NCBI GenBank assembly: GCA_024643945.1
Contig: JAHELX010000005.1
Coordinates: forward strand, 11,391 to 35,551
DNA length: 24,161 nt
Reading direction: 5' to 3'
Source of the DNA: Anaerolineales bacterium
GTDB lineage: Bacteria > Chloroflexota > Anaerolineae > 4572-78 > NAK82
A program made the position numbers and the translations under genes. The notes beneath the pieces are model-generated. The model was not told the DNA's origin and searched no databases. It saw only the letters and a program-made list of their open reading frames with translations. This document shows, piece by piece, positions 12,911 to 20,907 of the stretch (its first letter is position 1; every line of letters starts with the position of its first letter).

Positions 12911-15900
12911 TCAGCGCATTAACGTCTCGTACAAAGCTGTGGTCTGTGAGGACGGGGGGACGTTGACCTCGTTCAGCAAGGCCTGCTGGCAGCGTTCGAA
13001 TTGACGGGCGACGGCGGCTCGGTTACCCGTAGCAGCGTGGACACGCATAGCCAGACGATGCGCTTCCTCCTGGCACGGATCTTCGGCCAGGGCGCGGCGA
13101 CAATACTCAAGCGCAACTCCATATTCCTTGGCTTCCAGGTGAAGCCTGGCCAGTGTCAAAACCGCCTCCATATAAGCCTGTGCCAATTGCTCCCGTTCCA
13201 GCCACGCCCAATCCCCTTCAACCTCCGGCAAATAAGGGCCTTTGTAGAGGCGAATAGCCGACCGGTAGGCGGCTGCCTGTTCACCGGGGTCGGTTGTGCC
13301 CTGGGCTTGCTCCAGCTTCCTCCAAAAGGCCTCCACGTCGTATTCGTAGTCCAGTGCACGGTTGAACCGGTAGTAGTCTTCCTCAAACAACACCACCTCT
13401 TGCCCCAGTGCCTGGCGCAAGCGGTAGATAGCGTTCTTAAATTTCAGCTTCAGATGGGAGGGTGAGATGTCTGGCCAAAAGATGGTCCCTACTGTCTCTT
13501 TGGGCAATCCGTCGGGATGGGCCAGGAGGCAGAAGAAAAGGTCACGTGCTGCCTGGCCCTGCCAGTCGGCGTTGGTTACTAGCTTTCCATCTACCATCAC
13601 CTGGGCTTTTCCCAGGGCATGCATGATCAGCTTGGGCGAAGCAAAGGGGACGGCCGCGGCCTGTCGGCGCAGATGGCGGCGTAAGGCAGGGATGCTTTGC
13701 TCGAACTGGACAATCTGTCTGAGCAACCATGACGCCTGCTGGCCGACCGCTGGATCGCCTTGGGCGGTTCCCAGCAGCAGCTTGGCCTCCCGGCCGGCGA
13801 CTACGAGGGGACGCTGGCTATCCAATTCGGACGCCAGGTGGAAGGTGCGTTCCAGGTGATCCAATACCGCCTGCTTGTCCTCCGCTGCATGGTAGGCAAC
13901 GGCCAGGTGAAGGTGGGCCCGAGCGCTTTCAACTCGCTGACCGCCGTCGTCGAAACGACGGGCTGCTCCTTCCAAATGGGCGACTGCTTCCAGCGGGTTG
14001 TCCTGAGCCAGGGCCAACTGCCCCGCCTCTAATTGATGCAGGCCTTGCTCAAAGGCCGAACCACTCTGCTGGGCGTGCCGACTGGCCGACTCCAGTAACT
14101 CGCGTGCCCGGACGAGTTCCCCCTGCTGCCGAGCCAGGGCGGCCTCGGCCAGATTCAGATAGAAGAGCAGGAACCGTTCATCAATACGCTGGGCCATTTC
14201 GCGGGCCTGGCGATAGGCGACCATGGCAGCTTCCGGTGCCTCCAGGTCGGCGTACAGGTCGCCAATGCCGGACAACGTAAATGCTTCCATACGAGCATAT
14301 CCACTCTGCCTGGCACAGGCCAGCGCTTCCTCCAGCAGGGACGACGCCCGTTCGTAGTCTCCCCTGAGATGATACAGGACTCCCAGGTTGTTGAGGAGAT
14401 TGGCCTGTTGGACAACATTAACCGCCCTCCGCCAGTAGTCAAGGGCACGGTTGTAATGGGCCAGTGCCTGGTCGTGGCGGCCGGCTCTCTCGTGGGCCAT
14501 ACCCAACTCCATCAAGAGCATCGCCACACGTTGTTCATCTCCCAGCGCATGATAAGCCGCCAAAGATTGGGCTAACCACTCGATGGCCTCAAGCACTTGC
14601 CCCATGTGGTAGAGGCTCATCCCTCTGGCTCTCAGTGCCTCGGCCCACACATCGCGCAGACTCTCATCTCCCTCGGCCAAGGCCAGTGCCTCGTCGGCGT
14701 TGGCCAGGGATGCCAGGTACTCTCCCAGGAAACGGTGGGCGACTGCCTGCCGCACCAAGGTGCGTGCCAGATGGGGCTGATTACCTGCTGCCCGGAAGGC
14801 TGCCTCGGCTTGGTTGAGCAGCGACAGTCCATGCTCCACTTCGCCCAACATCACAGCTACCATGCCGCGCAGGGAGAGTAGAGCCGGACGCGAGGCCATT
14901 ATGTCGGCGGGCAGGGCGTCGAGCCATTCGCTTAAGATCGTCAACCGGCCCCCTTTCACCAGCGACAGGCCGGCCAGTTCGATCAAGTTGGCGCTAGACG
15001 CCACATCGCCCAACCGCTGGTACAGGGTATAGGCTTTCTCCCACTCATTGCGCTCAGCATACGCGACCGCCAACTGCCGGAGGATGCGGGCTTCCTCCTC
15101 TGGGCGCTCTTGGGCTATCCGCGCCTGTAAAAAGTCCCGGAATAGGTGGTGGTAACGCAGCCATGTCCCTCTGTCTTCGACGGGCAGCACGAACAAATTG
15201 TTTCGTAAAACAGTCTCTATCAGACTCTGCCAGGTCTCACCATTGGGGTACTGGGCTGGTCCCAGGACCGCCTCACACAATTGCGCGTCAAACTCTTCCA
15301 GCAGCGAGGTGCGCAATAAAAAATCCCGGACTGGGGCTGATTGCTGGTCGAGCACCTGTTGCGCCAGGTAATCGTAAAGCCCCACACCCGAGACGCGCGC
15401 CACTCGCAGTCGATTGGCCATCCCTTGCCACATCGCCTGCGTCGAGAGCAGCAACCCGGTGATCCAACCCTCTGTCTCACGTGCCAGTTCTTCGGCCACC
15501 GATTCGGGCATGCTCACGTGATGGTTTTGCAGCACTAGCGATTGGATTTCGTCGGCCCGGAATGCCAATTCATCAAAACTCAGACCACCCACCTGGGAGC
15601 GAGCCACCATCAGGGGCAGGTCAGGGAGGGTAATTAGCGTGCGGGAGACTGTGACCAGATGGCAGTTTTCGCCCGCTTGCTGAATGAATTGACTGACGAA
15701 GTAATCAATCTCCTCGCTGTCGTCGACGAAATGGTAGTCGTCCAAAACCAGCACGAAGTGTTCCCGGATATGCTCGTAGGCCTCATTGACAATGGTCGTC
15801 GCCATTTGATCCAGGTTGAGGCTCGCCTGGCTCGCGGCCTGGAGGGCTGCTGCCGAACGCTGCCCAAAAGCTGGGAAACGATGGGCAATGGAGGCAATAA

Positions 15901-16150
15901 AGTGAGAGATGAAGCGCGGTGGATCCCGGTCGAGAGAATCCAGGGTGTACCAGCAGACGGGCAATTCAGTTTGGTGGGCCAAATCCACCAGCAACGAGGT
16001 TTTGCCATAGCCGGCGGGGGCGGCGATGATAATCAGTTTGTAATCTAAGAGGTCGTAGAGCAAATCGAGGAGCCTCTGCCGTGAGAGCAAGTCGGGACGG
16101 CGACGTGGCAGGAGGATCTTGGTGCGAGTTACCTGGTCGAAGAGGTTCAT
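12911..16150 (-). CDS. MalT-like ATPase/TPR transcriptional activator with SARP-type wHTH-BTAD C-terminus
   Basis: From ATG 16150 this is a 1079-aa signal-transduction ATPase. The N-terminus (TKILLPRRRPDLLSRQRL) and Walker A APAGYGKTS (44-52) are typical of MalT/LAL regulators, with Walker B in FVLVLDDYHFVDD. A winged-helix-like linker follows and then a long TPR array (about 400-800). In place of the LuxR HTH of MalT, residues about 841-935 form an OmpR-like winged helix and 936-1079 a BTAD domain (LYKGPYLPEVEGDWAWLEREQL is diagnostic), as in SARP activators. Such proteins bind a ligand or partner on the TPRs, oligomerise with ATP and activate transcription. The start overlaps the Clp gene stop (ATGA); a longer frame to 16312 lies inside the Clp gene and is rejected. 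Likely target: the downstream small-peptide unit (inference). Confidence 0.9.
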   Translation of the reverse strand: MNLFDQVTRTKILLPRRRPDLLSRQRLLDLLYDLLDYKLIIIAAPAGYGKTSLLVDLAHQTELPVCWYTLDSLDRDPPRFISHFIASIAHRFPAFGQRSAAALQAASQASLNLDQMATTIVNEAYEHIREHFVLVLDDYHFVDDSEEIDYFVSQFIQQAGENCHLVTVSRTLITLPDLPLMVARSQVGGLSFDELAFRADEIQSLVLQNHHVSMPESVAEELARETEGWITGLLLSTQAMWQGMANRLRVARVSGVGLYDYLAQQVLDQQSAPVRDFLLRTSLLEEFDAQLCEAVLGPAQYPNGETWQSLIETVLRNNLFVLPVEDRGTWLRYHHLFRDFLQARIAQERPEEEARILRQLAVAYAERNEWEKAYTLYQRLGDVASSANLIELAGLSLVKGGRLTILSEWLDALPADIMASRPALLSLRGMVAVMLGEVEHGLSLLNQAEAAFRAAGNQPHLARTLVRQAVAHRFLGEYLASLANADEALALAEGDESLRDVWAEALRARGMSLYHMGQVLEAIEWLAQSLAAYHALGDEQRVAMLLMELGMAHERAGRHDQALAHYNRALDYWRRAVNVVQQANLLNNLGVLYHLRGDYERASSLLEEALACARQSGYARMEAFTLSGIGDLYADLEAPEAAMVAYRQAREMAQRIDERFLLFYLNLAEAALARQQGELVRARELLESASRHAQQSGSAFEQGLHQLEAGQLALAQDNPLEAVAHLEGAARRFDDGGQRVESARAHLHLAVAYHAAEDKQAVLDHLERTFHLASELDSQRPLVVAGREAKLLLGTAQGDPAVGQQASWLLRQIVQFEQSIPALRRHLRRQAAAVPFASPKLIMHALGKAQVMVDGKLVTNADWQGQAARDLFFCLLAHPDGLPKETVGTIFWPDISPSHLKLKFKNAIYRLRQALGQEVVLFEEDYYRFNRALDYEYDVEAFWRKLEQAQGTTDPGEQAAAYRSAIRLYKGPYLPEVEGDWAWLEREQLAQAYMEAVLTLARLHLEAKEYGVALEYCRRALAEDPCQEEAHRLAMRVHAATGNRAAVARQFERCQQALLNEVNVPPSSQTTALYETLMR

Positions 16151-18414
16151 ACCTGGTTCTCCCAACTGTCTCCCTTCTGAAATTCTAAGCTCTGCCCCTT
16201 TACTTCGACTCGTATGGTTGACCCGGGGAGTGGGTCTTCTATCAGCAGCCAGTCGGCCATGGGCTCGCGGATGTGCTTCTGGATAATGCGGCGCAATGGG
16301 CGCGCGCCCCATTCGGGATGCTCGTTTTGCTGTACGAGCCAGGCTCGCGCCTCATCAGTCACTTCGAGTTTGAGGTTGCGCCCGGCGACTAGCTCCGCTT
16401 CTTTCTTCAGCATCAGATCCAAAATTTGGCGCAGGTCGTCGTGGCTGAGTGCATTGAAGAAGATGATGTCATCCAGGCGGTTCAGAAACTCTGGCCGGAA
16501 ATGGCGTTTGAGTTCCTCTTCGGTAGCGTCCTGGGCGAAGGCCGACGATAGACCAGGGTCAACCAGGTATTGCGAGCCGATGTTGCTGGTGAGGATGATG
16601 ACCGTCTCGCTGAAATTGACTGTGCGCCCTTTGCCATCTGTCAGGCGGCCTTCCTCCATAACCTGCAATAGCACGTCGAGGACCCGTGAGTGCGCCTTTT
16701 CTACCTCATCAAAGAGCACGACCGAGTAAGGTGTCGCCGCTACTTTATCTGTAAGTTGCCCGCCCGCTTCGTAGCCCACGTAGCCAGGTGGGGCGCCGAT
16801 CAGCCGGTTGACGGCGTTTTCCTCCTGGTATTCGGTCATATCCAGCACAATCATCGCGTCTTCGGTGCCGAACATAAACTCAGCCAGCGCTTTCGCTAAC
16901 TCTGTCTTGCCGACCCCGGTTGGTCCCAGAAAGAAGAAGGAACCGATGGGGCGTTTAGGGTCCTTCAAGCCGACTCGGGCTGTCTTGACTGCCCGGCTCA
17001 CGGCCAGTACTGCCTCGTCTTGACCAATAATGCGTCGCCGCAGGTGCTCGACCATATGAGCATAGCGTGACCGCTCGTCAGCACCCAGCCGGCTGACCGG
17101 GATGCCGGTCATCTGGCCGGCGGTGACCATCACATCTTCCGCATCAAGAGTCTGGTCGGCTGGGACGTCAGGTTTGACGGTCAAACCGGATTGGGCACTC
17201 ATTTTGACGGTGGCGCAGGCGCGGTGCAACAGGTGAACAGCGCCGGCAGGCAGCGGCGCAGTGGTTAAATAGCGGCCAGCCAGTCGGGCGGCTTCGCGCA
17301 GACTCTCGTCGGCGATCGTCAGGCCATAGTCCGCTTCGAACCTGGGTTTGAGTACATCAAGGATTGCGGCCGTTTCCTCGATGGATGTTGCCTCGACACG
17401 CAGGGCGTGGGCGTGACCTCTGATGGCTATGCTTTGCTCCAAGCGCTCCGCGTACTCCGCTTCAGTGTCTGTGCCAATGATGACTACCTCGCCATTCCCA
17501 TTGGACTCTTTAGGAGAAAAGAAGGCTTTCTGTAACTCCTTACCGGCCGCCTCTGGGAAGTCAGCGCGGAAACCACCAAAGAAACGAGCCATGTGGGGCA
17601 CAAAGAGTATCCCACCTTTCGCCCTACGCAAACCAGCCTGTACCGCTATTTTCGCGTTGTCGAGCAACGCTTCTTCGTTGATTTCGACGACACACTTCAG
17701 ATCGGGTGGTCCTTTGCCCTCCGCGATGAGCAGGGCCAGGCTGTAAACCAGCGTTCGCTTGCCTACACCAGGTGGCCCCACCAGGATGACGTGCCGGTCG
17801 GTGGCCAGGGTCAGTAGCCCGATCAAATCACGCAAGAGCTCCTCGCGGAAGTAGACGGGGGTGATTTCTCCCTGCCTGGCTAGCGCCACGTGGTCGGTGA
17901 CAGTGGCACTGCGAGCAAACGATTGCTCGGCCAAGATTTCTTGCATAGCACGTTCGGTGATGCCGTAGTGTTGCAACAGCCGGGCAGTAGACACTTTGGG
18001 TTGGGTCATCCCAGCCAGAGCGTGCTCGGTACCGGCATAGACCTCATCGCGAGCCTGGGCCAGGGTAAGAGCCTCATCAAGGACGATCAGCAGTTCGCTG
18101 GAGAGGGGGACACGGCGACCATCGTCCAGCAGCCAGTCGAAGTTCTCATCGGGGGCCATCCGTTCGCGGGCCAGGTCATTGACCTCGTCGGCGAAGCGAT
18201 CCCACCGGTGGCCCCGCGCATTGAGAAGTTCCTTCAGTAGCTTGTGAGCGGCAACGTCCTCCAGCCCTACAAAGGTCAGCAATAGCGCCTCGGGCGTGAG
18301 GACTTGTTTTTTGAGGTCTTTCATGCCCATACTGGCCACGTTGAGGGCTCGGGTCAATTCTTTGGAGGGTATGTTGGGGTTGAGGGTTCCTCTAGATCGC
18401 GCCTTGGGTGCCAT
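16147..18414 (-). CDS. Clp/Hsp100-type double-AAA+ ATPase with degenerate first AAA module
   Basis: This 755-aa protein has two Clp-N-like repeats (about 20-80 and 105-165) and two AAA+ modules. D2 is intact: Walker A GPTGVGKT (497-504), Walker B VVLFDE (565-570), pore segment [11 protein letters not shown] (542-552) and sensor-2 GARPLRR (703-709). D1 keeps Walker [10 protein letters not shown] (213-221), but the expected Walker B acidic pair is replaced in GILFVPHM (268-275), so D1 probably binds ATP without hydrolysing it. The coiled-coil middle domain of ClpB and the ClpP-docking loop of ClpA/ClpC are not visible; the D2 segment after TSNIGS is short. So it may remodel partners rather than feed ClpP. 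It lies between a response regulator and a MalT/BTAD activator, with which it overlaps by 4 nt. Not the housekeeping ClpB/ClpC in my view. Confidence 0.88.
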   Translation of the reverse strand: MAPKARSRGTLNPNIPSKELTRALNVASMGMKDLKKQVLTPEALLLTFVGLEDVAAHKLLKELLNARGHRWDRFADEVNDLARERMAPDENFDWLLDDGRRVPLSSELLIVLDEALTLAQARDEVYAGTEHALAGMTQPKVSTARLLQHYGITERAMQEILAEQSFARSATVTDHVALARQGEITPVYFREELLRDLIGLLTLATDRHVILVGPPGVGKRTLVYSLALLIAEGKGPPDLKCVVEINEEALLDNAKIAVQAGLRRAKGGILFVPHMARFFGGFRADFPEAAGKELQKAFFSPKESNGNGEVVIIGTDTEAEYAERLEQSIAIRGHAHALRVEATSIEETAAILDVLKPRFEADYGLTIADESLREAARLAGRYLTTAPLPAGAVHLLHRACATVKMSAQSGLTVKPDVPADQTLDAEDVMVTAGQMTGIPVSRLGADERSRYAHMVEHLRRRIIGQDEAVLAVSRAVKTARVGLKDPKRPIGSFFFLGPTGVGKTELAKALAEFMFGTEDAMIVLDMTEYQEENAVNRLIGAPPGYVGYEAGGQLTDKVAATPYSVVLFDEVEKAHSRVLDVLLQVMEEGRLTDGKGRTVNFSETVIILTSNIGSQYLVDPGLSSAFAQDATEEELKRHFRPEFLNRLDDIIFFNALSHDDLRQILDLMLKKEAELVAGRNLKLEVTDEARAWLVQQNEHPEWGARPLRRIIQKHIREPMADWLLIEDPLPGSTIRVEVKGQSLEFQKGDSWENQV

Positions 18415-18461
18415 TTTCTGTCCAGGATTTTGCGGCTGCTCAGGGCAGGTTCACCTGACCT

Positions 18462-18851
18462 TTATGAGGCTTGGGTGGATGCTTCGCTCTCGCCCACGGC
18501 ATTTCTCACATGACCTAATAGCGTGCTCATATCCACTGGCTTGACGAGATACAAATCAGCCCCATGCGCGCGGCCAGCGGCGATGTCGGTTGTCTGGCTT
18601 CTGGCAGTCAGCATGATGACGTAAGGCGCGCGGGGACCCATCAACTGTTTGACAGCGTGACAAACTTCAAAGCCGGACATGCCGGGCATCTTTACGTCGA
18701 GGATAGTGACTTTCGGCCGCTCACGCAGGATAACGTCTAACCCGCGCTTACCATCGCTGGCCGACACCACCTCAAAACCGGCATGTTTCATGGCAAATTC
18801 GAGTAACTTTCTGATTTCGCCGTCATCTTCCACTACTGCCACTTTGGTCAT
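18462..18851 (-). CDS. Receiver-only response regulator
   Basis: This 129-aa protein is one CheY-like receiver domain. The acidic pocket is Glu8-Asp9-Asp10, the phosphoacceptor Asp52 (LDVKMPG), the switch Thr82 (LTAR) and the conserved Lys104 (VKPVD). There is no output domain, and a short Ser/Glu tail ends the protein. A ribosome site AAGGATGAG precedes the ATG at 18851. It is first in a leftward series with the Clp-type ATPase (47-nt gap) and the MalT/BTAD activator, so it probably works by protein contact, for example on one of these two. No histidine kinase is in the window. Family assignment is certain; partner is inference. Confidence 0.93.
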   Translation of the reverse strand: MTKVAVVEDDGEIRKLLEFAMKHAGFEVVSASDGKRGLDVILRERPKVTILDVKMPGMSGFEVCHAVKQLMGPRAPYVIMLTARSQTTDIAAGRAHGADLYLVKPVDMSTLLGHVRNAVGESEASTQAS

Positions 18852-18861
18852 TGCTCATCCT

Positions 18862-18879
18862 TAGAACTACGAAGTTCTA
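18862..18879. promoter_or_regulatory. Palindrome in the response-regulator leader
   Basis: TAGAACT and AGTTCTA are separated by ACGA. It lies between the predicted transcription start and the ribosome site, so it could be a roadblock operator or a small RNA hairpin. The GAAC-N6-GTTC spacing does not fit the LexA box (N4). Confidence 0.45.
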
Positions 18880-18894
18880 GTCCATGCATTGCTG

Positions 18895-18903
18895 AGTATA
18901 GCA
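18895..18903 (-). promoter_or_regulatory. Extended -10 promoter for the response regulator-Clp-MalT/BTAD unit
   Basis: TGC-TATACT on the minus strand is an extended -10 box directly adjoining the Nudix stop codon (18904-18906). Predicted start is near 18888. No good -35 was seen, as expected for an extended -10. Confidence 0.5.
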
Positions 18904-19452
18904 CTATCCCGATGGCGGGTCAACCGAGGTATAACTTGTCTTCAGCAGTGTGGCAGTGTCGTCGGCTGAAGGCCTGAATTCTATCTCCCAGGCAACACCG
19001 TCAGGAGTGATAGTGGAACGGGCGAAGACAGGAGCTGCATCCGCGGGAAGAACCAGAACGTGGGTCAACAAGGGAGGCAGATCGGGCAACAGATTCAGCT
19101 CGCCGATGTGCGCCAGGGGCACCCAGTGAAGCGTTCCTTCACCAGAAGCAGCTACGTCGCGGCGCTCTGTGTGTCCTACGAAGACGAAAACGAGCGCGCC
19201 AGGCCGGTCGGCGCCTTCATCCACGTTCAACAGGCAGCGTAAGGACAGGTCGGGCACATCCAGTCCCGTCTCCTCACGTATCTCTCGTTGTGCGGATGAC
19301 AGTACATCCTCGCCTCGCTCTACGTGGCCTCCAACGCCGTTGTACATGCCAGGGAAAAGGCGTGCGTTGGGCGAGCGTCTGATAAGCAGCATGTCATCCC
19401 CGTTTAGCAAAAAAATCAGCGTGCGGGGATAGACGATGTAGCGATCCCTCAT
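18904..19452 (-). CDS. Nudix hydrolase
   Basis: From ATG 19452 this is a 182-aa Nudix enzyme, which hydrolyses nucleoside-diphosphate-linked compounds with Mg ions. A perfect Nudix box runs from Gly42 to Leu64 (GHVERGEDV...REIREETGL), and the surrounding fold segments RTLIFLLNGDDMLLIRRSP and PGMYNGVGG are as in MutT-like members. The frame continues upstream to 19566, but that part is not family-like and includes the promoter of the divergent PAP2 gene, so the ATG with AGGATAAGAAAG just upstream is chosen. It is followed on the same strand by the response-regulator unit, which has its own promoter. The substrate (8-oxo-dGTP, ADP-ribose or another) cannot be told. Confidence 0.9.
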   Translation of the reverse strand: MRDRYIVYPRTLIFLLNGDDMLLIRRSPNARLFPGMYNGVGGHVERGEDVLSSAQREIREETGLDVPDLSLRCLLNVDEGADRPGALVFVFVGHTERRDVAASGEGTLHWVPLAHIGELNLLPDLPPLLTHVLVLPADAAPVFARSTITPDGVAWEIEFRPSADDTATLLKTSYTSVDPPSG

Positions 19453-19504
19453 CTTTCTTATCCTACTCCGCTGTGCACTGCTTACTGTACCATTGAATTC
19501 ACAT

Positions 19505-19533
19505 TTGATTTCAGTGGTGTATGCCGGTATACT
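19505..19533 (+). promoter_or_regulatory. Promoter for the PAP2 phosphatase gene
   Basis: TTGATT (19505-19510) and TATACT (19528-19533) are separated by 17 bp. The predicted start near 19540 gives a leader of about 105 nt carrying the hairpin at 19561-19580. Confidence 0.6.
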
Positions 19534-19560
19534 GAGGATTGGAGGTTGAGCACCCGCCTT

Positions 19561-19580
19561 GGACACCCGAAAGGGGTGCC
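19561..19580 (+). repeat. REP-like GAAA-loop hairpin in the PAP2 leader
   Basis: CACCC pairs with GGGTG around a GAAAG loop, flanked by GG/CC with one bulged A. Palindromes of the type GGGCACCC-GAAA-GGGTGCCCC are, from memory, common repeated elements in Chloroflexota intergenic DNA, so this may be a dispersed repeat rather than a dedicated regulator. Confidence 0.45.
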
Positions 19581-19645
19581 CCTACAACCGAAATCAAATA
19601 CACCCAATCTCATTGTATCATATCTGGAACGAAAGGGACAGGGAT

Positions 19646-20587
19646 ATGGAGGGAATCTGGCGCTGGGGTGTCGAGGTTATTATTGCCATACAGGCGATTC
19701 ATACCCCGATGGTGGATGGTTTTTTCAATATTGTTACTTCACTAGGCAGCGAAGAGTTCTACCTACTCCTGTTACCTCTGCTTTATTGGTGTATCGACAA
19801 ACGTCTTGCACAGCGCCTGGCCTATCTATTCCTTTTCTCGGCCTATAGCAATGCTGCGCTTAAGGATTTCTTCCGCCATCCCCGCCCGTTTGAGTACGAC
19901 CCACGGGTGCTGAAATTGGACTGGGTTCCTGCCGATGAACTGGGGTACGGATTTCCTAGCGGGCACAGCCAGTCGGCGATCACGGCCTGGGGCTACCTCG
20001 CCGTCTGGATACATCGTCGATGGATGTGGGTGCTGGCAGCGACATTGGTGATACTGATCGCCTTCTCGCGTATGTATCTGGGAGTACACTTTCCCACGGA
20101 TGTGCTGGGTGGGTTGCTGATTGGCGGCGTTTGGTTGGGGCTTTTTGTGGTGATTGAGCCCCGCCTGGACCACTGGCTCTCGCGGCAAACCCTTGGGCTG
20201 CAAATCAGTCTGGCGCTCGTCGTTCCGGTCGCGTTACTCCTGGTCTACTCGTCTGGGGATGCGACGGCCGCAATGGGGACGCTCGTCGGACTGGGGGTGG
20301 GCATCGTGGTTGAGGGCCGGGCCGTGCATTTCAGCCCTGGCGGGCCAATCTGGCAGCGGGCAGCGCGTTTCATCGTCGGGGTTGTGGTCATTGTCGGCTT
20401 GCGTGAGGGGCTGAAGCTGGTCTTCCCGGACCAGGGGGAGGCCTTCTATGTCTTCTTCCGCGTGTTCCGTTACAGCCTCGTGGGCCTATGGGCGGCGCTG
20501 GCTGGGCCATGGGTATTCCAACGATTGGGTCTGGCGAGCAGCATGAAGGCAGAGGGTGGGGTCAAGGAGGGAGCTTATCATATTTAA
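19646..20587 (+). CDS. PAP2-family membrane phosphatase
   Basis: From ATG 19646 the protein has 313 aa and several membrane helices. All three PAP2 motifs are intact: Lys73-x6-Arg80-Pro81, PSGH (104-107) and Ser141-Arg142-x5-His148-x3-Asp152. The His residues act as nucleophile and acid on the outer side of the membrane. Likely substrates are polyprenyl diphosphates or phosphatidate; recycling of undecaprenyl diphosphate for wall and glycan synthesis is a reasonable guess. The C-terminal half adds four to five further helices beyond the minimal PAP2 core. The frame opens at 19559, but that start lies in the leader hairpin; the ATG chosen follows a purine-rich AAAGGGACAGGG. It is divergent from the Nudix gene. 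Confidence 0.9.
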   Translation: MEGIWRWGVEVIIAIQAIHTPMVDGFFNIVTSLGSEEFYLLLLPLLYWCIDKRLAQRLAYLFLFSAYSNAALKDFFRHPRPFEYDPRVLKLDWVPADELGYGFPSGHSQSAITAWGYLAVWIHRRWMWVLAATLVILIAFSRMYLGVHFPTDVLGGLLIGGVWLGLFVVIEPRLDHWLSRQTLGLQISLALVVPVALLLVYSSGDATAAMGTLVGLGVGIVVEGRAVHFSPGGPIWQRAARFIVGVVVIVGLREGLKLVFPDQGEAFYVFFRVFRYSLVGLWAALAGPWVFQRLGLASSMKAEGGVKEGAYHI

Positions 20588-20907
20588 TTCATTTCGCGTA
20601 GTCATAATACTACACTCAAGCAACCCCAAAATAAACCTAAAATGACTTCATTGACTATGCGAAGGCCTGCACAGCCCGGCCCAGGCGAATGTATGGATTA
20701 AGACCCCAGGACATTCATTTGTCACCCATGTCAAGCCTGGGGTAGGGGGGAAAGACACCCTCCTGGAAAACACTCAGCGTTCCTCAACGGTCAAACTTTG
20801 GTCAGAATTGGGTCCAACATGTTGAAGCCTCTTTTGCTACACTTAAAGCAAAAGAGGCCGCAGCGCATACAGCGGCCTCCAAATCAGAAGCCTATGGAGG
20901 TGTAACA
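20588..20907 (+). promoter_or_regulatory. Regulatory leader region upstream of the SH3b lipoprotein gene
   Basis: This 320-bp region has no gene. It contains an 8-bp inverted repeat ACCCCAGG/CCTGGGGT (20703-20710, 20736-20743) and three direct repeats starting with GGTC at 20789, 20800 and 20811, exactly 11 bp apart. Two overlapping hairpins follow: GCCTCTTTTGCT with its complement (20827-20838, 20847-20858), and AGGCCGC/GCGGCCT (20855-20861, 20872-20878). A possible extended -10 TGC-TACACT is at 20836-20843. The two hairpins share bases and exclude each other. On the minus strand the second one followed by TCTTTTGCT looks like an intrinsic terminator. Confidence 0.5.

Noticed and set aside
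13729..14280. Long frames antisense to the TPR region of the MalT/BTAD gene
   Set aside because: Pro/Arg/Gly-rich translations typical of the reverse strand of Ala/Leu/Glu-rich TPR coding DNA; no start signals.
16151..16312. 54-residue upstream extension of the MalT/BTAD frame
   Set aside because: It lies wholly inside the Clp coding sequence. The ATG at 16150 starts the conserved N-terminus and overlaps the Clp stop as ATGA.
18862..18879. LexA (SOS) box
   Set aside because: The half sites GAAC and GTTC are 6 bp apart rather than 4, so this is only a generic palindrome.
19453..19645. Upstream extensions of the Nudix (to 19566) and PAP2 (from 19559) frames
   Set aside because: They overlap each other and the PAP2 promoter and leader hairpin, and are not family-like. 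Internal ATGs with purine-rich sites fit better.
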